Part shown: positions 15,569-23,927 of the stretch, piece after piece
How the letters are laid out: each line of letters opens with the position of its first letter
How positions within the stretch are numbered: the stretch's first letter is position 1
DNA from: Nitrososphaera sp.
GTDB lineage: Archaea > Thermoproteota > Nitrososphaeria > Nitrososphaerales > Nitrososphaeraceae
NCBI GenBank assembly: GCA_039938515.1
Contig: JBDUUL010000001.1
Coordinates: 171,760 to 235,759, forward strand
DNA length: 64,000 bases
Reading direction: 5' to 3'
Position numbers and translations under genes: made by a program
Notes under the pieces: generated by a model
Database searches by the model: none
Told to the model about the DNA's origin: nothing
What the model saw: the letters and a program-made list of their open reading frames with translations, nothing else

Positions 15569-16269
15569 ATCTTGCCTAGCCTGCTTACATACTGCTTGTA
15601 AGCATCCAGATATGATTTCTTGTCGCCGATGTCGACAAAGCCTGAATCGATTTTGAATCCCTTCACCGTCTTGTTCTGTGAAAGAGCCGCTCGTACTGCA
15701 TCGTCCATTCCAAATGCACTCGACTGGGGAATCATTGAGAGGAACTCTGGCTGCATTACGTAGCATCCGATGTTGATAAGACCTTTTATCTCCGGCTTTT
15801 CACGCCATTCGGTGACCCTGTTCTTATCGTTAACGTCTATAAAGCCGTACTTGAGCCTCGTTGAATACTCGAGGAGAGCCATGGATATGAACGCCTTGTC
15901 TGCAATGTGTTCGTCAATCATTTTCTTTAGGCTAAACTCGTAAACGGAATCGCCGTATACGCAGACAAAAGGCTCGTCAATAAGTTTAGAGGCCGTCTTC
16001 AACTGCCCCGCCGTCGCCAGCGGTCTTTCTGAGCGGGCATATTCGATTGAAACGCCATGTCTCTTGCCGTCCTCGAAATAGTCCTCGATTGTTCTGTGCA
16101 GGTAGCTGACGCAGAGCACTATTTCCTTTATCCCGCCTGACTCCTTCATCCATTCGATGATATACTCGAGAAGTGGTTTGTTGCCCAGAGGCAACATCGG
16201 CTTTGGGATAAAGAATGTGTATGGTTGAAGCCTCGTTCCTAAGCCGCCTGCCAAAATTACGCCTTTCAT
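15565..16269 (-). CDS. Sugar-nucleotide nucleotidyltransferase (RmlA/GlmU-N-like)
   Basis: A 234-residue enzyme with the complete signature GVILAGGLGTRLQPYT and FIPKPMLPLGNKPLLEYII. A later GDSVY/GDIGD-type metal site is visible (VCVYGDSVYEF near residue 108 and VDIGDKKSYLDAY near 220). The family transfers an NMP to a sugar 1-phosphate to make an NDP-sugar. The substrate cannot be read from sequence: glucose, GlcNAc and mannose are all possible. It is the first gene of a two-gene operon with the LbH protein downstream. It opens with ATG. Confidence 0.88.
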   Translation of the reverse strand: MKGVILAGGLGTRLQPYTFFIPKPMLPLGNKPLLEYIIEWMKESGGIKEIVLCVSYLHRTIEDYFEDGKRHGVSIEYARSERPLATAGQLKTASKLIDEPFVCVYGDSVYEFSLKKMIDEHIADKAFISMALLEYSTRLKYGFIDVNDKNRVTEWREKPEIKGLINIGCYVMQPEFLSMIPQSSAFGMDDAVRAALSQNKTVKGFKIDSGFVDIGDKKSYLDAYKQYVSRLGKI

Positions 16270-16319
16270 GGAATACCAGAATGCTTCTCCTATCCGGGCA
16301 TATATAACCTAGAACGGTG

Positions 16320-17660
16320 TTACACCGAATACATGGTTGATATCCTTGTTACCTTATCGACAACCTCGGCAGGGTTACTGCCAAAGACCATAGTCATGGC
16401 TTCCTTCCCAACGTCCCCCGTATGGTAAATGACGTCTGCTGCCGGAGTATCCGACAGCGCCGACCTAATCCCCCACGGGACGCTCGAGCCTTCCGCAGAC
16501 TTGACCTCTCTCGGCTCAAGCTGTCTATCGTAACTGGCAACCCTGCAAGATGCCATGCACGCGTTTAAGACCTTGGAGTCAAACTTCATGTTTATAGCAG
16601 ATCTCATCGTCGGATCGAACTTCATGTACTCGACTATCGCCGCTGCGACGTGCCTTGACTCTGCGAAATCAACGTCGGATACTGCAATGACCTCGGATCC
16701 TGCTCTGACTATCCTGCCCCTGACAGCCGCTACTTCTTGAACTTTGCTGGCCCCGGGCAACGCATATGCAAAGTTTGTCTGCGTTTCTGGAACCAGGCTC
16801 CCAAAACCCCTGATTTTTACCAGATTTCTGACTGCCGCGCGCAAGTCCCGTATCACATTGTATTTTTGAGCGTCGAGGTAAAGCGCAGCGAGGGGGTTTG
16901 TTACCGGCAGGCCGCTGCCTACGCGGGTCAAGTTCAGAAGCGCATCGTGAACGTACGAGTTCGCCGCCTTGCACGCCTTTTCGAGTGGCATTCCGCCTGC
17001 AATGAAGGCTGTAAGCGCGGCGGAAAAATTGCAGCCTGAACCGTGCGTTTCTCCTACTTCAATCCGCGGGTTTGAGAACAAGACTCGCCTGTTTTCCGAG
17101 GTTAAGAGCAGGTCAACTGCGTGGTCCTGTTCAAAATGACCACCTTTTACAATAACATTCCTTGCGCCCAGTGCCATTATTCGTTCTGCCGCCTTGACCG
17201 TGTCATCCTCACCGGAAATCCTGACACCTGACAAGTATTCTGCCTCGGCTCGGTTCGGAGTGATAGCAAACGACATTGGAATAATCGATTTTATGAAATC
17301 GCCCACCGCATCGGGACGAAGAAGTGGCGCTCCTGTTCCTGCTGACAGTATGGGGTCAACGACGAGTGGAAACCCGGCTCCAGCCAGCCCGTCAACTACC
17401 GCAGCGATTATTTCCTTGCTGTAAAGCATGCCTAATTTTGCCGCAGCCGGCGGCATATCCGTCAAGATCGAGACTAGCTGGCTCTTGACTACCTCGCCGG
17501 GAATTTCAAATATGCGCGATACCGAGACTGTGTTTTGGGAAGTTAGGGCGGTTATGACGGTGCAGCCGTGAAGTCCGAGGGCGGCGAATGTCTTCAGGTC
17601 GGCTTGAATTCCGGCTCCGGCGCCGGAGTCGCTGCCCGCTATCGATAGCGCAGTCTTCAT
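16320..17660 (-). CDS. thiDN: Bifunctional HMP(-P) kinase/thiamine-phosphate synthase (ThiD-ThiN)
   Basis: A 446-residue fusion. Residues 1-265 are ThiD, a ribokinase-like kinase: KTALSIAGSDSGAGAGIQAD at the N-terminus binds HMP, and GETHGSGCNFSAALTAFIA holds the catalytic and anion-hole region. Residues about 275-446 are ThiN, the archaeal thiamine-phosphate synthase (ending DVIYHTGDVGKEAMTMVFG). The fusion order is the usual archaeal one. A CytX-like transporter is divergent at 17989. A small Cys-rich gene lies 39 nt upstream on the same strand. No TPP riboswitch signature was seen in the intergenic region. Confidence 0.92.
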   Translation of the reverse strand: MKTALSIAGSDSGAGAGIQADLKTFAALGLHGCTVITALTSQNTVSVSRIFEIPGEVVKSQLVSILTDMPPAAAKLGMLYSKEIIAAVVDGLAGAGFPLVVDPILSAGTGAPLLRPDAVGDFIKSIIPMSFAITPNRAEAEYLSGVRISGEDDTVKAAERIMALGARNVIVKGGHFEQDHAVDLLLTSENRRVLFSNPRIEVGETHGSGCNFSAALTAFIAGGMPLEKACKAANSYVHDALLNLTRVGSGLPVTNPLAALYLDAQKYNVIRDLRAAVRNLVKIRGFGSLVPETQTNFAYALPGASKVQEVAAVRGRIVRAGSEVIAVSDVDFAESRHVAAAIVEYMKFDPTMRSAINMKFDSKVLNACMASCRVASYDRQLEPREVKSAEGSSVPWGIRSALSDTPAADVIYHTGDVGKEAMTMVFGSNPAEVVDKVTRISTMYSV

Positions 17661-17699
17661 GAGAAAAAGTGTTCACTGGATTGCATATTATCCCTTCTG

Positions 17700-17849
17700 C
17701 TAGAGCGCGCAATCGCAGAGACAGACATACTTGCCGCAGCAAAAGCATTCTATCGACTCGGCGTTGATCCTGGAACGCCGGTTGTGGGTTTCGCACATTA
17801 CCGTCCTACCTTCAAATGAGCCGTCCAGAATTTCCTGCTGATATGCCAT
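17700..17849 (-). CDS. 49-residue Cys-rich microprotein, possible zinc-binding
   Basis: ATG at 17849 opens a 49-codon frame ending at 17700. The C-terminus is dense in cysteine (ECFCCGKYVCLCDCAL, six Cys in 16 residues), with one more Cys and a His at about residues 19-22 (CETH). Such spacing suggests one or two metal sites. It lies 39 nt upstream of thiDN on the same strand and may share its transcript. Nothing further is known from sequence. Confidence 0.45.
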   Translation of the reverse strand: MAYQQEILDGSFEGRTVMCETHNRRSRINAESIECFCCGKYVCLCDCAL

Positions 17850-17988
17850 AACCCGAAAGTTCCAAACCAATCGTTAATCATGGTGGCAAGCTAATTTAGA
17901 CAATGAAGGCAAATCCAGCTAGTCTGGAGGGATTAACCTGAATTGATTTTGATGCCTCCTGGAATTCCCTATACAACGAATATTAACG

Positions 17989-19302
17989 GTGAGGCTGACC
18001 GGCGATCCAGTGACTCTGATTAATCCTCCCGAATGGGGGATAGAGCCGGTTCCTAATGAACAGAAAAAGCTCAGAGGGCGGGATTACTTTATCCTCTGGT
18101 CGAGTCTTGGCGTGGGCCTGCTGGTTCTTTCGGCGGGGTCGTTTCTGGCTGATGCATCCATCACCGATGCGATTCTTGCTATCGTCGTGGGTTCTCTCGT
18201 TGGCTCGGCACTGTTGGCCTTGGCCGGCAAAATTGGGAGCGACGGAGGAATTCCTTCGCTTATTAGCATGAGACCATCGCTTGGCCTTCGCGGCACATAC
18301 GTGCCTGCAATCCTGAATGTAATCCAGCTGGTCGGCTGGACTACTTTTGAGATCATGATAATGTCAAGGGCGGCGGACATCCTTACCGGCAAGTCCCTGC
18401 CATACTTTGCGTGGACAGCTATCTTTGGCATCATCACTGCGTTTCTGGGTATTATCGGCCCCCTTGCGGTGGCGCGCCAGTGGCTTGGCAAATTCGCGGT
18501 GTGGATCGCCTATGGGAGTTCTGCAGTCATTATCGCGAGCCTTGTCATGTCGGGGGCACCTGAACGCTTACTTGCTCACACCTCTCACAGCCTCTCGTTT
18601 TTTTCCGCTCTCGACCTCGTAATAGCGATGCCAGTGTCCTGGATGCCCTTGGCGGCAGATTACAACCGTTTTTCAAAGAGGAGCAAGGGTGCGTTTATGG
18701 GGACTATGGTCGGATTCGCAGTCACCAACATCCTGTTCTACTTTGGGGGCCTTCTCATCGGAAGCTCCGATGTGGTCGCAATAATAGTCTCAATTCAAGC
18801 AATCTTTTCCGGCTTTCTGATGCTTTTGCTGTTGGTTGACGAGGCGGACAACGCTTTTGCCGATGTCTACTCGGCAGCTTTGTCTACGCAGAATATTTTC
18901 CCAAAGGTCCTCCAAAAATATCTGGTAATCGGTTTTACCGCGTTGAGCGCAGCGTTGGCGACAATAATCACAATTGAGAATTACGAGACATTTCTTTTGC
19001 TCATAAGCGCCGTATTTGTTCCGCTCTTCGGTGTAGTCCTGAGCGACTACTACATACTAAAAAGAAAGTATACTCCTGACGCGATATACACGCAGAAGGG
19101 TGCTCCTACAAACCCGCGAGCGCTGATTGCTTGGTCGACCGGCGCGCTCCTGAGCCTCGTCTTATCTCCGCTGTCACCAATTTATGTCCCACAGCTCCCG
19201 CCGATAGGTGCTACTATTCCGAGCTTGGTGTCGGCATCGCTCATCTATGTGGTACTGATGAAAGCCTCGTTTAGAGGGCAATCAAGAATTGCCGCGCGCT
19301 GA
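17989..19302 (+). CDS. cytX: NCS1-family permease, probable hydroxymethylpyrimidine transporter (CytX-like)
   Basis: A 437-residue protein starting at GTG with about 12 hydrophobic segments. The N-terminus (PPEWGIEPVP, then a DYFILWSSLGVGLLVLSAG segment) and the mid-region (MPVSWMPLAADYNRFSKR) match the NCS1 cytosine/purine/thiamine-precursor permeases. Divergence from thiDN, which phosphorylates HMP, favours import of the thiamin pyrimidine precursor. The substrate is inferred from context; NCS1 members also carry cytosine, uracil or allantoin. Confidence 0.85.
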   Translation: MRLTGDPVTLINPPEWGIEPVPNEQKKLRGRDYFILWSSLGVGLLVLSAGSFLADASITDAILAIVVGSLVGSALLALAGKIGSDGGIPSLISMRPSLGLRGTYVPAILNVIQLVGWTTFEIMIMSRAADILTGKSLPYFAWTAIFGIITAFLGIIGPLAVARQWLGKFAVWIAYGSSAVIIASLVMSGAPERLLAHTSHSLSFFSALDLVIAMPVSWMPLAADYNRFSKRSKGAFMGTMVGFAVTNILFYFGGLLIGSSDVVAIIVSIQAIFSGFLMLLLLVDEADNAFADVYSAALSTQNIFPKVLQKYLVIGFTALSAALATIITIENYETFLLLISAVFVPLFGVVLSDYYILKRKYTPDAIYTQKGAPTNPRALIAWSTGALLSLVLSPLSPIYVPQLPPIGATIPSLVSASLIYVVLMKASFRGQSRIAAR

Positions 19303-19349
19303 GCACTACCCATTATCCGGTCCTTATTATGGATGAATTACTGATATGA

Positions 19350-19360
19350 ATTATAAATAA
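19350..19360 (+). promoter_or_regulatory. TATA-like box for sucCD
   Basis: ATTATAAATAA is centred about 36 nt before the ATG at 19391, so a short leader is expected. Confidence 0.45.
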
Positions 19361-19390
19361 CCGGGAACAGTCTTTCGATACTGAATATTT

Positions 19391-20494
19391 ATGAGACTGC
19401 TAGAGTATCAAGGGAAGGAACTCTTTAGCCAATATGGAATTAGAGTCCCCCGATCTTACCTTGCGAATTCATACGATGAGGCCAAAATAGGTGCTTCGAA
19501 ATTAGGATTTCCGCTCGTACTGAAATCACAGTTGACCGTCGGCGGCCGCGGCAAGGCAGGCGCGATAGTCAAGTGCAAGAGCGAGCCGGATATGGCGACA
19601 AAATTCCAGGAGCTCCTTCACAAGGAGGTCAAAGGTGAGCTGCCGCGAGGCATACTGCTGGAGGAGATGGCGGAAATCAAAAGGGAGCTTTACGTTTCAC
19701 TCTTTCTCAACAGGTCCAAGCGATGCTACTCGTTGATTGCGTCGGCTGAGGGAGGCGTCGAAATTGAGAGCACCGAAAACAAAGTGGTTATCGATGTCCC
19801 GATAGACGGCCTTACCCACGAAATCGCAGAAAATACCTCGTCCTCGCTGGGGCTGAAGGGACAAGAGTCAATAGCGTTCATAGACATGATAATGAAGCTC
19901 TCGAAACTGGCCACTGAAAAGGAGGCGGAACTTGCGGAAATTAACCCGGTGGCTGTCCTAGGCGACGGTTCGATGATAGCGCTAGACGCCAAGGTGATAA
20001 TCGATGACAACTCGATGTTCCGGCACCCAGAGCTGAGAAAGTACGAGCATGTCAACGCACTCGAAAAGCAGGCCGAGCTGAGCGGCTTTTCGCTCGTCGA
20101 GCTTGGCGGAAATATTGCCATTATTGGAAACGGGGCGGGGCTTGTGATGTCGACCTTGGACATGGTGGCCGACGCCGGTGGGCAGGCTGGTGCATTCCTT
20201 GACTTTGGAGGCCGTGCCACAACCGAGACCATCTATGAGGCGCTAAAAGTGATTAGTCAGATAAACCACGTTAAGGTCATACTCGTAAACCTTTTTGGTG
20301 GCATAGTAAAGACAAGTCTCGTCGCCCAGGCAATACTTGATGCTTACAAGAATAACCTTCTAAACGTGCCGGTCTTTGCACGAATATCCGGCGCGGAATC
20401 TGAAAGAGCCAAGGAGATGCTTCAGGGAAGTAGGGCCCAACTCTATAATACGGTCGACGAAGCCATAACCGCCGCGGTGGCGTCCGCAAAGTAG
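19391..20494 (+). CDS. sucC: Succinyl-CoA synthetase beta subunit (ADP-forming type)
   Basis: A 367-residue protein starting at ATG (MRLLEYQGKELFSQYGI). Residues 1-225 form the ATP-grasp domain with GGRGKAGAI and EEMAEIKRELYVS; residues 235-367 form the CoA-ligase domain with NGAGLVMSTLDMV and VNLFGGI. With the alpha subunit it converts succinyl-CoA + ADP + Pi to succinate + CoA + ATP or the reverse. In thaumarchaea it can serve the TCA cycle and succinate activation in carbon metabolism; the direction cannot be read here. The sucD gene follows after 10 nt. Confidence 0.92.
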   Translation: MRLLEYQGKELFSQYGIRVPRSYLANSYDEAKIGASKLGFPLVLKSQLTVGGRGKAGAIVKCKSEPDMATKFQELLHKEVKGELPRGILLEEMAEIKRELYVSLFLNRSKRCYSLIASAEGGVEIESTENKVVIDVPIDGLTHEIAENTSSSLGLKGQESIAFIDMIMKLSKLATEKEAELAEINPVAVLGDGSMIALDAKVIIDDNSMFRHPELRKYEHVNALEKQAELSGFSLVELGGNIAIIGNGAGLVMSTLDMVADAGGQAGAFLDFGGRATTETIYEALKVISQINHVKVILVNLFGGIVKTSLVAQAILDAYKNNLLNVPVFARISGAESERAKEMLQGSRAQLYNTVDEAITAAVASAK

Positions 20495-20504
20495 GTGAAT
20501 TGCA

Positions 20505-21434
20505 ATGACAGAAACCATGGAAAAATCATTCGATATCTTTGACATCTTGGTGGGCTCGGAGAACGACGCGGACTTTGGAAAAAAGCCGGTAATAATCCAG
20601 GGAATTACAGGAAGTTACGGGTCCACCCACACCAGGTTGATGAAAGCTTACGGGACGAACGTGGTTGCTGGGGTTACACCTGGGAAGGGCGGACAGGACT
20701 TTGAGGGCGTACCTGTCTTTAACAGCGTCGCTGACGCAGTCAAACAGTCTAGAGCTCAAATATCCGGGATATTTGTCCCCGCGCCATACTTTTTGGCAGC
20801 TGCAAAGGAGGCACTCGAAGCTGGCATTAAACTTCTAGTTGCGATTCCCGAGCACGTCCCGATCCGTGACTCGATTATCGTGCTTGAGCTGGCCCGACAA
20901 AAGGGTGCCCGCATGGTGGGACCAAATACACCCGGCGTTATCGTGCCGGGAACAATGAAAGTGGGTATCATGCCCGCCCAGCCCTTCAAGCCTGGAAGCA
21001 CTGTGGTTTTCTCCCGCAGCGGAACGCTGATGTATGAGGTTTCTTACAACCTGACAAACAACGGGTTTGGGCAGAAGCTGTGCCTTGGAATTGGCGGAGA
21101 TCCGATAAACGGCACGAACCTGATTGAAGCATTTGACCTTGTGCGCGACAGAAAGGACGTTGAGTCTGTTGTAGTAGTGGGTGAGATTGGCGGAGACGCA
21201 GAGGAGCAACTAGCCGAGTATATCGTTCGAACGGGTTTTGAAAAGCCTGTGGTGGCCTATGTCGCGGGTCGAGCCGCACCAAAAGAGAAGCGCATGGGCC
21301 ACGCTGGAGCGATCGTCTATGGAAACTATGGTTCCGCAGATTCCAAGGTGGCTAGCTATGGCAAGGCAGGCGTCCCGGTTGCAAAGAAGCCTGGCGAGGT
21401 TCCACAATTACTCCGCCAAAAGTTGCGAAAGTGA
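20505..21434 (+). CDS. sucD: Succinyl-CoA synthetase alpha subunit
   Basis: A 309-residue protein starting at ATG. The CoA-binding Rossmann region has IIQGITGSYGSTHTRLMKAYGTNVVAGVTPGKGG (spread over residues 28-63), and the phosphohistidine site is MGHAGAIVYG near residue 265. The usual PNTPGVI segment is present. It is the catalytic partner of the upstream beta subunit, 10 nt away in the same operon. The N-terminus is about 15 residues longer than common SucD; an internal start is possible. Confidence 0.92.
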   Translation: MTETMEKSFDIFDILVGSENDADFGKKPVIIQGITGSYGSTHTRLMKAYGTNVVAGVTPGKGGQDFEGVPVFNSVADAVKQSRAQISGIFVPAPYFLAAAKEALEAGIKLLVAIPEHVPIRDSIIVLELARQKGARMVGPNTPGVIVPGTMKVGIMPAQPFKPGSTVVFSRSGTLMYEVSYNLTNNGFGQKLCLGIGGDPINGTNLIEAFDLVRDRKDVESVVVVGEIGGDAEEQLAEYIVRTGFEKPVVAYVAGRAAPKEKRMGHAGAIVYGNYGSADSKVASYGKAGVPVAKKPGEVPQLLRQKLRK

Positions 21435-21515
21435 GCCGAGCGTTGCGGCACTTTCCAACCCGAGAGAAGGCAAGTAGCGTTCAGTTGTAAAAGTGAAACG
21501 CCAAGCCCCGCAAAT

Positions 21516-21524
21516 TCTTAATAC
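21516..21524 (+). promoter_or_regulatory. TATA-like box for small zinc-ribbon gene
   Basis: TCTTAATAC is centred about 27 nt before the GTG at 21548, giving a leaderless arrangement. Confidence 0.4.
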
Positions 21525-21547
21525 AGCGTCGCCGCTCTCAGGTTCAG

Positions 21548-21724
21548 GTGTCATCGACTGAAAAGAGGTTCTGTGACCGGTGCATGATGCGTACGGTACA
21601 CGTAATCAACGAGGACCCTGGTACGATATACACCTACAAACGCCGGAGACTTTACGTGTGCAAGGAATGCGGTCGGTCCAGCTACAAAAGGGGATTAAGG
21701 CCAAGCGCCGAGTCCGTATACTGA
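21548..21724 (+). CDS. 58-residue zinc-ribbon protein
   Basis: GTG at 21548 opens a 58-codon frame. Two CxxC pairs about 26 residues apart (CDRC near residue 9, CKEC near 38) and a basic centre (YKRRRLYV) give a treble-clef or zinc-ribbon pattern. A TATA-like box at leaderless distance supports it. It lies between sucD and a methyltransferase gene that starts 25 nt later on the same strand, so the two may be co-transcribed. Function unknown. Confidence 0.6.
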   Translation: MSSTEKRFCDRCMMRTVHVINEDPGTIYTYKRRRLYVCKECGRSSYKRGLRPSAESVY

Positions 21725-21748
21725 CACAGCAAAAATCGGTGCCCGGGC

Positions 21749-22594
21749 TTGGATAACTCTTGCAGCGTTGTTTCAGAATCCGTCCTTCGCGATATAGTCC
21801 TGCTCAAGCAGGACATGAACAGCAAACACGCAGTCAGGTCGCTTTTGAGAGAGGCCCTTCCCGTGCCTTCGACACAGTTCGGAGGCTTTAGCCAACAATC
21901 TCTGGATTTGATGCACACATTCCTGAAGGAGAATCCGATTTATTTTAGGCGGCATGATACTTTTCTCGCGGGCAATCATGCGACGATTTACGAAGGCGAC
22001 AGCACGAATTTTCTTTTGGACAGCAAAAGACATGACGCCAGCTACCAGCCGTTCTATTCAACCTGGATGATTTCGGCCGCCATGCTAGCCAGAACAGCAT
22101 TGGAGCTAGGCTTCGGTCAGATAGTAGATATCGGCTCGGGAGACGGCAGGCTCGCATTTGCAGGTACCCTTCTTGGCATCGAGTCTTACGGAGTGGAAAT
22201 TGACCCCGGTCTCGCAGAGTTACAGCGCACGATTATGGCCAAGACCGGCGTGAGGTTTCAATGCTTTAACGATGACGCCACGGTGTTTGACTACTCGAAA
22301 TCGAAAATGACAACACCGATGTTCTTTATTTCCGCACTGCCGGAATCCGGAGAAATGCTTGCGGACGCGATAATTCCGAGAGTGAAAGAAGAAATGCGAA
22401 ACACGAAGGCCGGAGTTTGCTTTATGGGCGCCAGTTCGATACGCGCGCTGGCAAGGGACCACTCGATGTGGGGCTGGGGAGCCATGCTGACCAAGCACGG
22501 ATTGGCATGGCTGAAAACAATTAATCTTCCCACGCAATGGACGCTCGACCAGCCGACGGGGACACCATACGTCTTTACGATGACAGCGCCTTAA
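21749..22594 (+). CDS. SAM-dependent methyltransferase-like protein
   Basis: A 281-residue protein starting at TTG. Class I methyltransferase motif I is clear (IVDIGSGDGRLAFAG near residue 123), followed by motif II with an acidic residue after the second strand (YGVEIDPG). The N-terminal 110 residues are a separate mostly helical part. The substrate is unknown. The C-terminus overlaps the convergent glycosyltransferase by 20 bp. The small zinc-ribbon gene precedes it closely. Confidence 0.7.
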   Translation: MDNSCSVVSESVLRDIVLLKQDMNSKHAVRSLLREALPVPSTQFGGFSQQSLDLMHTFLKENPIYFRRHDTFLAGNHATIYEGDSTNFLLDSKRHDASYQPFYSTWMISAAMLARTALELGFGQIVDIGSGDGRLAFAGTLLGIESYGVEIDPGLAELQRTIMAKTGVRFQCFNDDATVFDYSKSKMTTPMFFISALPESGEMLADAIIPRVKEEMRNTKAGVCFMGASSIRALARDHSMWGWGAMLTKHGLAWLKTINLPTQWTLDQPTGTPYVFTMTAP

Positions 22595-23789
22595 CGACCG
22601 TGGTCAACTCGAGGCTCGCCAGGGGTTGCCGTATTTCCTGCAGTGGCCTAACCGACGTCTCGGGTTCGATGTCGTAAATCTTGCCGATTATCCCTTTTAT
22701 CCTGCTTTCATACTTGTCGACAGAGAATCTTTCCGCCCGGATAGACAGGTTGTTACGTTCGGAAAGGGGAGCGCGTAGAGCCCTGTCGATCGCTTCGACC
22801 GCGGAACCGAAATCGTCAAACCAGTACCTCTGAGGGACAAATTCCGTGTGGCCCCCGATTTTGTGCACAACCGGAATCATGCCCGCGCTCATTGCCTCAA
22901 CGGTTGCAATCCCAAATGGTTCCCCGGGCAAAGGGTGAAGATATACACTAGTCGTCTTCATGAGATGCACCAGCCGGCTAAATTCCACGTTGCAGCATAT
23001 TTCAACAAAGTCTGCCAGATCATACTTGGAAATCAGATTTCTGATGTAATTGAAATAACCCAAGCCTGCGGCCGACAAGTTGCCAACGATCGACATACCT
23101 TCAGCTACCTTTTTCTGCTTCATGAGCGCGGCAATATGGATCGCATTTTCAAGCCTCTTTGAGGGATGGAATCTTGAAACCACCAAGACGCGGTTTAGCC
23201 TATGCGCATCAGGGTCGCTAAGGGATTGAAACGCTCTAACATCCACGGGAGGCGGAAGCACCTCTGCGTCGACCTGAAAGCGCTGCGAAAGTGCGTTCTT
23301 GCTATACTGTGAGTTGGTAATTACCTTGGAATTTTCCAGCATCTGCACGTACTCGGCCTGCAGTTTTTCCCGGTACTTTGCTTTTGCACGGGGGCTGCAT
23401 ACCATCATGTTGTTCCGCAGGAACCTGTCGTATTCCTTGTCTTCCGACGCAATCAGAGGGCCTGCTATCGGGAAATGACAGTAGGTTATTGAATTGGCCG
23501 GCGTCATACCATGCTTGAAGTACGGGATCATATCTCCGTGCGTATTGATGTAAAGGTCCTCTGGCAGTCGCGGGCCAAAGCCGGTTATTAGCCTCAGAGT
23601 CCTTTGTCTTGAAACCTTACTCGAAAGGTCAACCCCGGAGGAATCAAGAATCTTTTGAAAGTCCGGACGCTCAGCGGTTTCAAGTGTTAGGTTAAATCCC
23701 AAGGAATGGACTGCAACTATAGTTGCGAGCGCGAGCCGCTCGCTTCCGCCTCGAGCATTTAGGCTTGAATGTATGATCCTAGCCTGCAA
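22575..23789 (-). CDS. Glycosyltransferase, GT4-like (ALG11-like)
   Basis: A 404-residue GT-B glycosyltransferase. The N-domain starts RIIHSSLNARGGSERLALAT, a donor/acceptor glycine loop; the C-domain has NRVLVVSRFHPSKRLENAI (strand plus K/R for the phosphate) and the E-x7-E motif (GEPFGIATVEAMSAG) that binds the nucleotide sugar. The architecture resembles eukaryotic ALG11 and archaeal mannosyltransferases of lipid-linked glycans. The acceptor is unknown. It has no predicted membrane span. Confidence 0.82.
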   Translation of the reverse strand: MQARIIHSSLNARGGSERLALATIVAVHSLGFNLTLETAERPDFQKILDSSGVDLSSKVSRQRTLRLITGFGPRLPEDLYINTHGDMIPYFKHGMTPANSITYCHFPIAGPLIASEDKEYDRFLRNNMMVCSPRAKAKYREKLQAEYVQMLENSKVITNSQYSKNALSQRFQVDAEVLPPPVDVRAFQSLSDPDAHRLNRVLVVSRFHPSKRLENAIHIAALMKQKKVAEGMSIVGNLSAAGLGYFNYIRNLISKYDLADFVEICCNVEFSRLVHLMKTTSVYLHPLPGEPFGIATVEAMSAGMIPVVHKIGGHTEFVPQRYWFDDFGSAVEAIDRALRAPLSERNNLSIRAERFSVDKYESRIKGIIGKIYDIEPETSVRPLQEIRQPLASLELTTVVKALSS

Positions 23790-23892
23790 AACGATATTGG
23801 TGAGGCACTATGATAATTAAAGCAAACATAACAACCTGCAATTAATTCAATGAGGTAGATTCGTGTTGAAGATTAGTCTCAACCACAGGCAG

Positions 23893-23900
23893 TTTATATT
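23893..23900 (+). promoter_or_regulatory. TATA-like box for the CaCA exchanger
   Basis: TTTATATT lies about 31 nt before the TTG at 23928. Confidence 0.4.
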
Positions 23901-23927
23901 GAGCGGCGGTAAAGTTGGGTAGTCTAG

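Noticed and set aside
14258-15766. Longer 502-residue reading of the GlmU-like gene
   Set aside because: The extra 66 residues lie inside the upstream nucleotidyltransferase gene in another frame; ATG 15568 with the ATGA overlap is the natural start.
17506-17796. 96-residue minus-strand Arg-rich frame over the thiDN start
   Set aside because: It overlaps thiDN in another frame and has the composition of a shadow frame; the 49-residue frame at 17849 is preferred.
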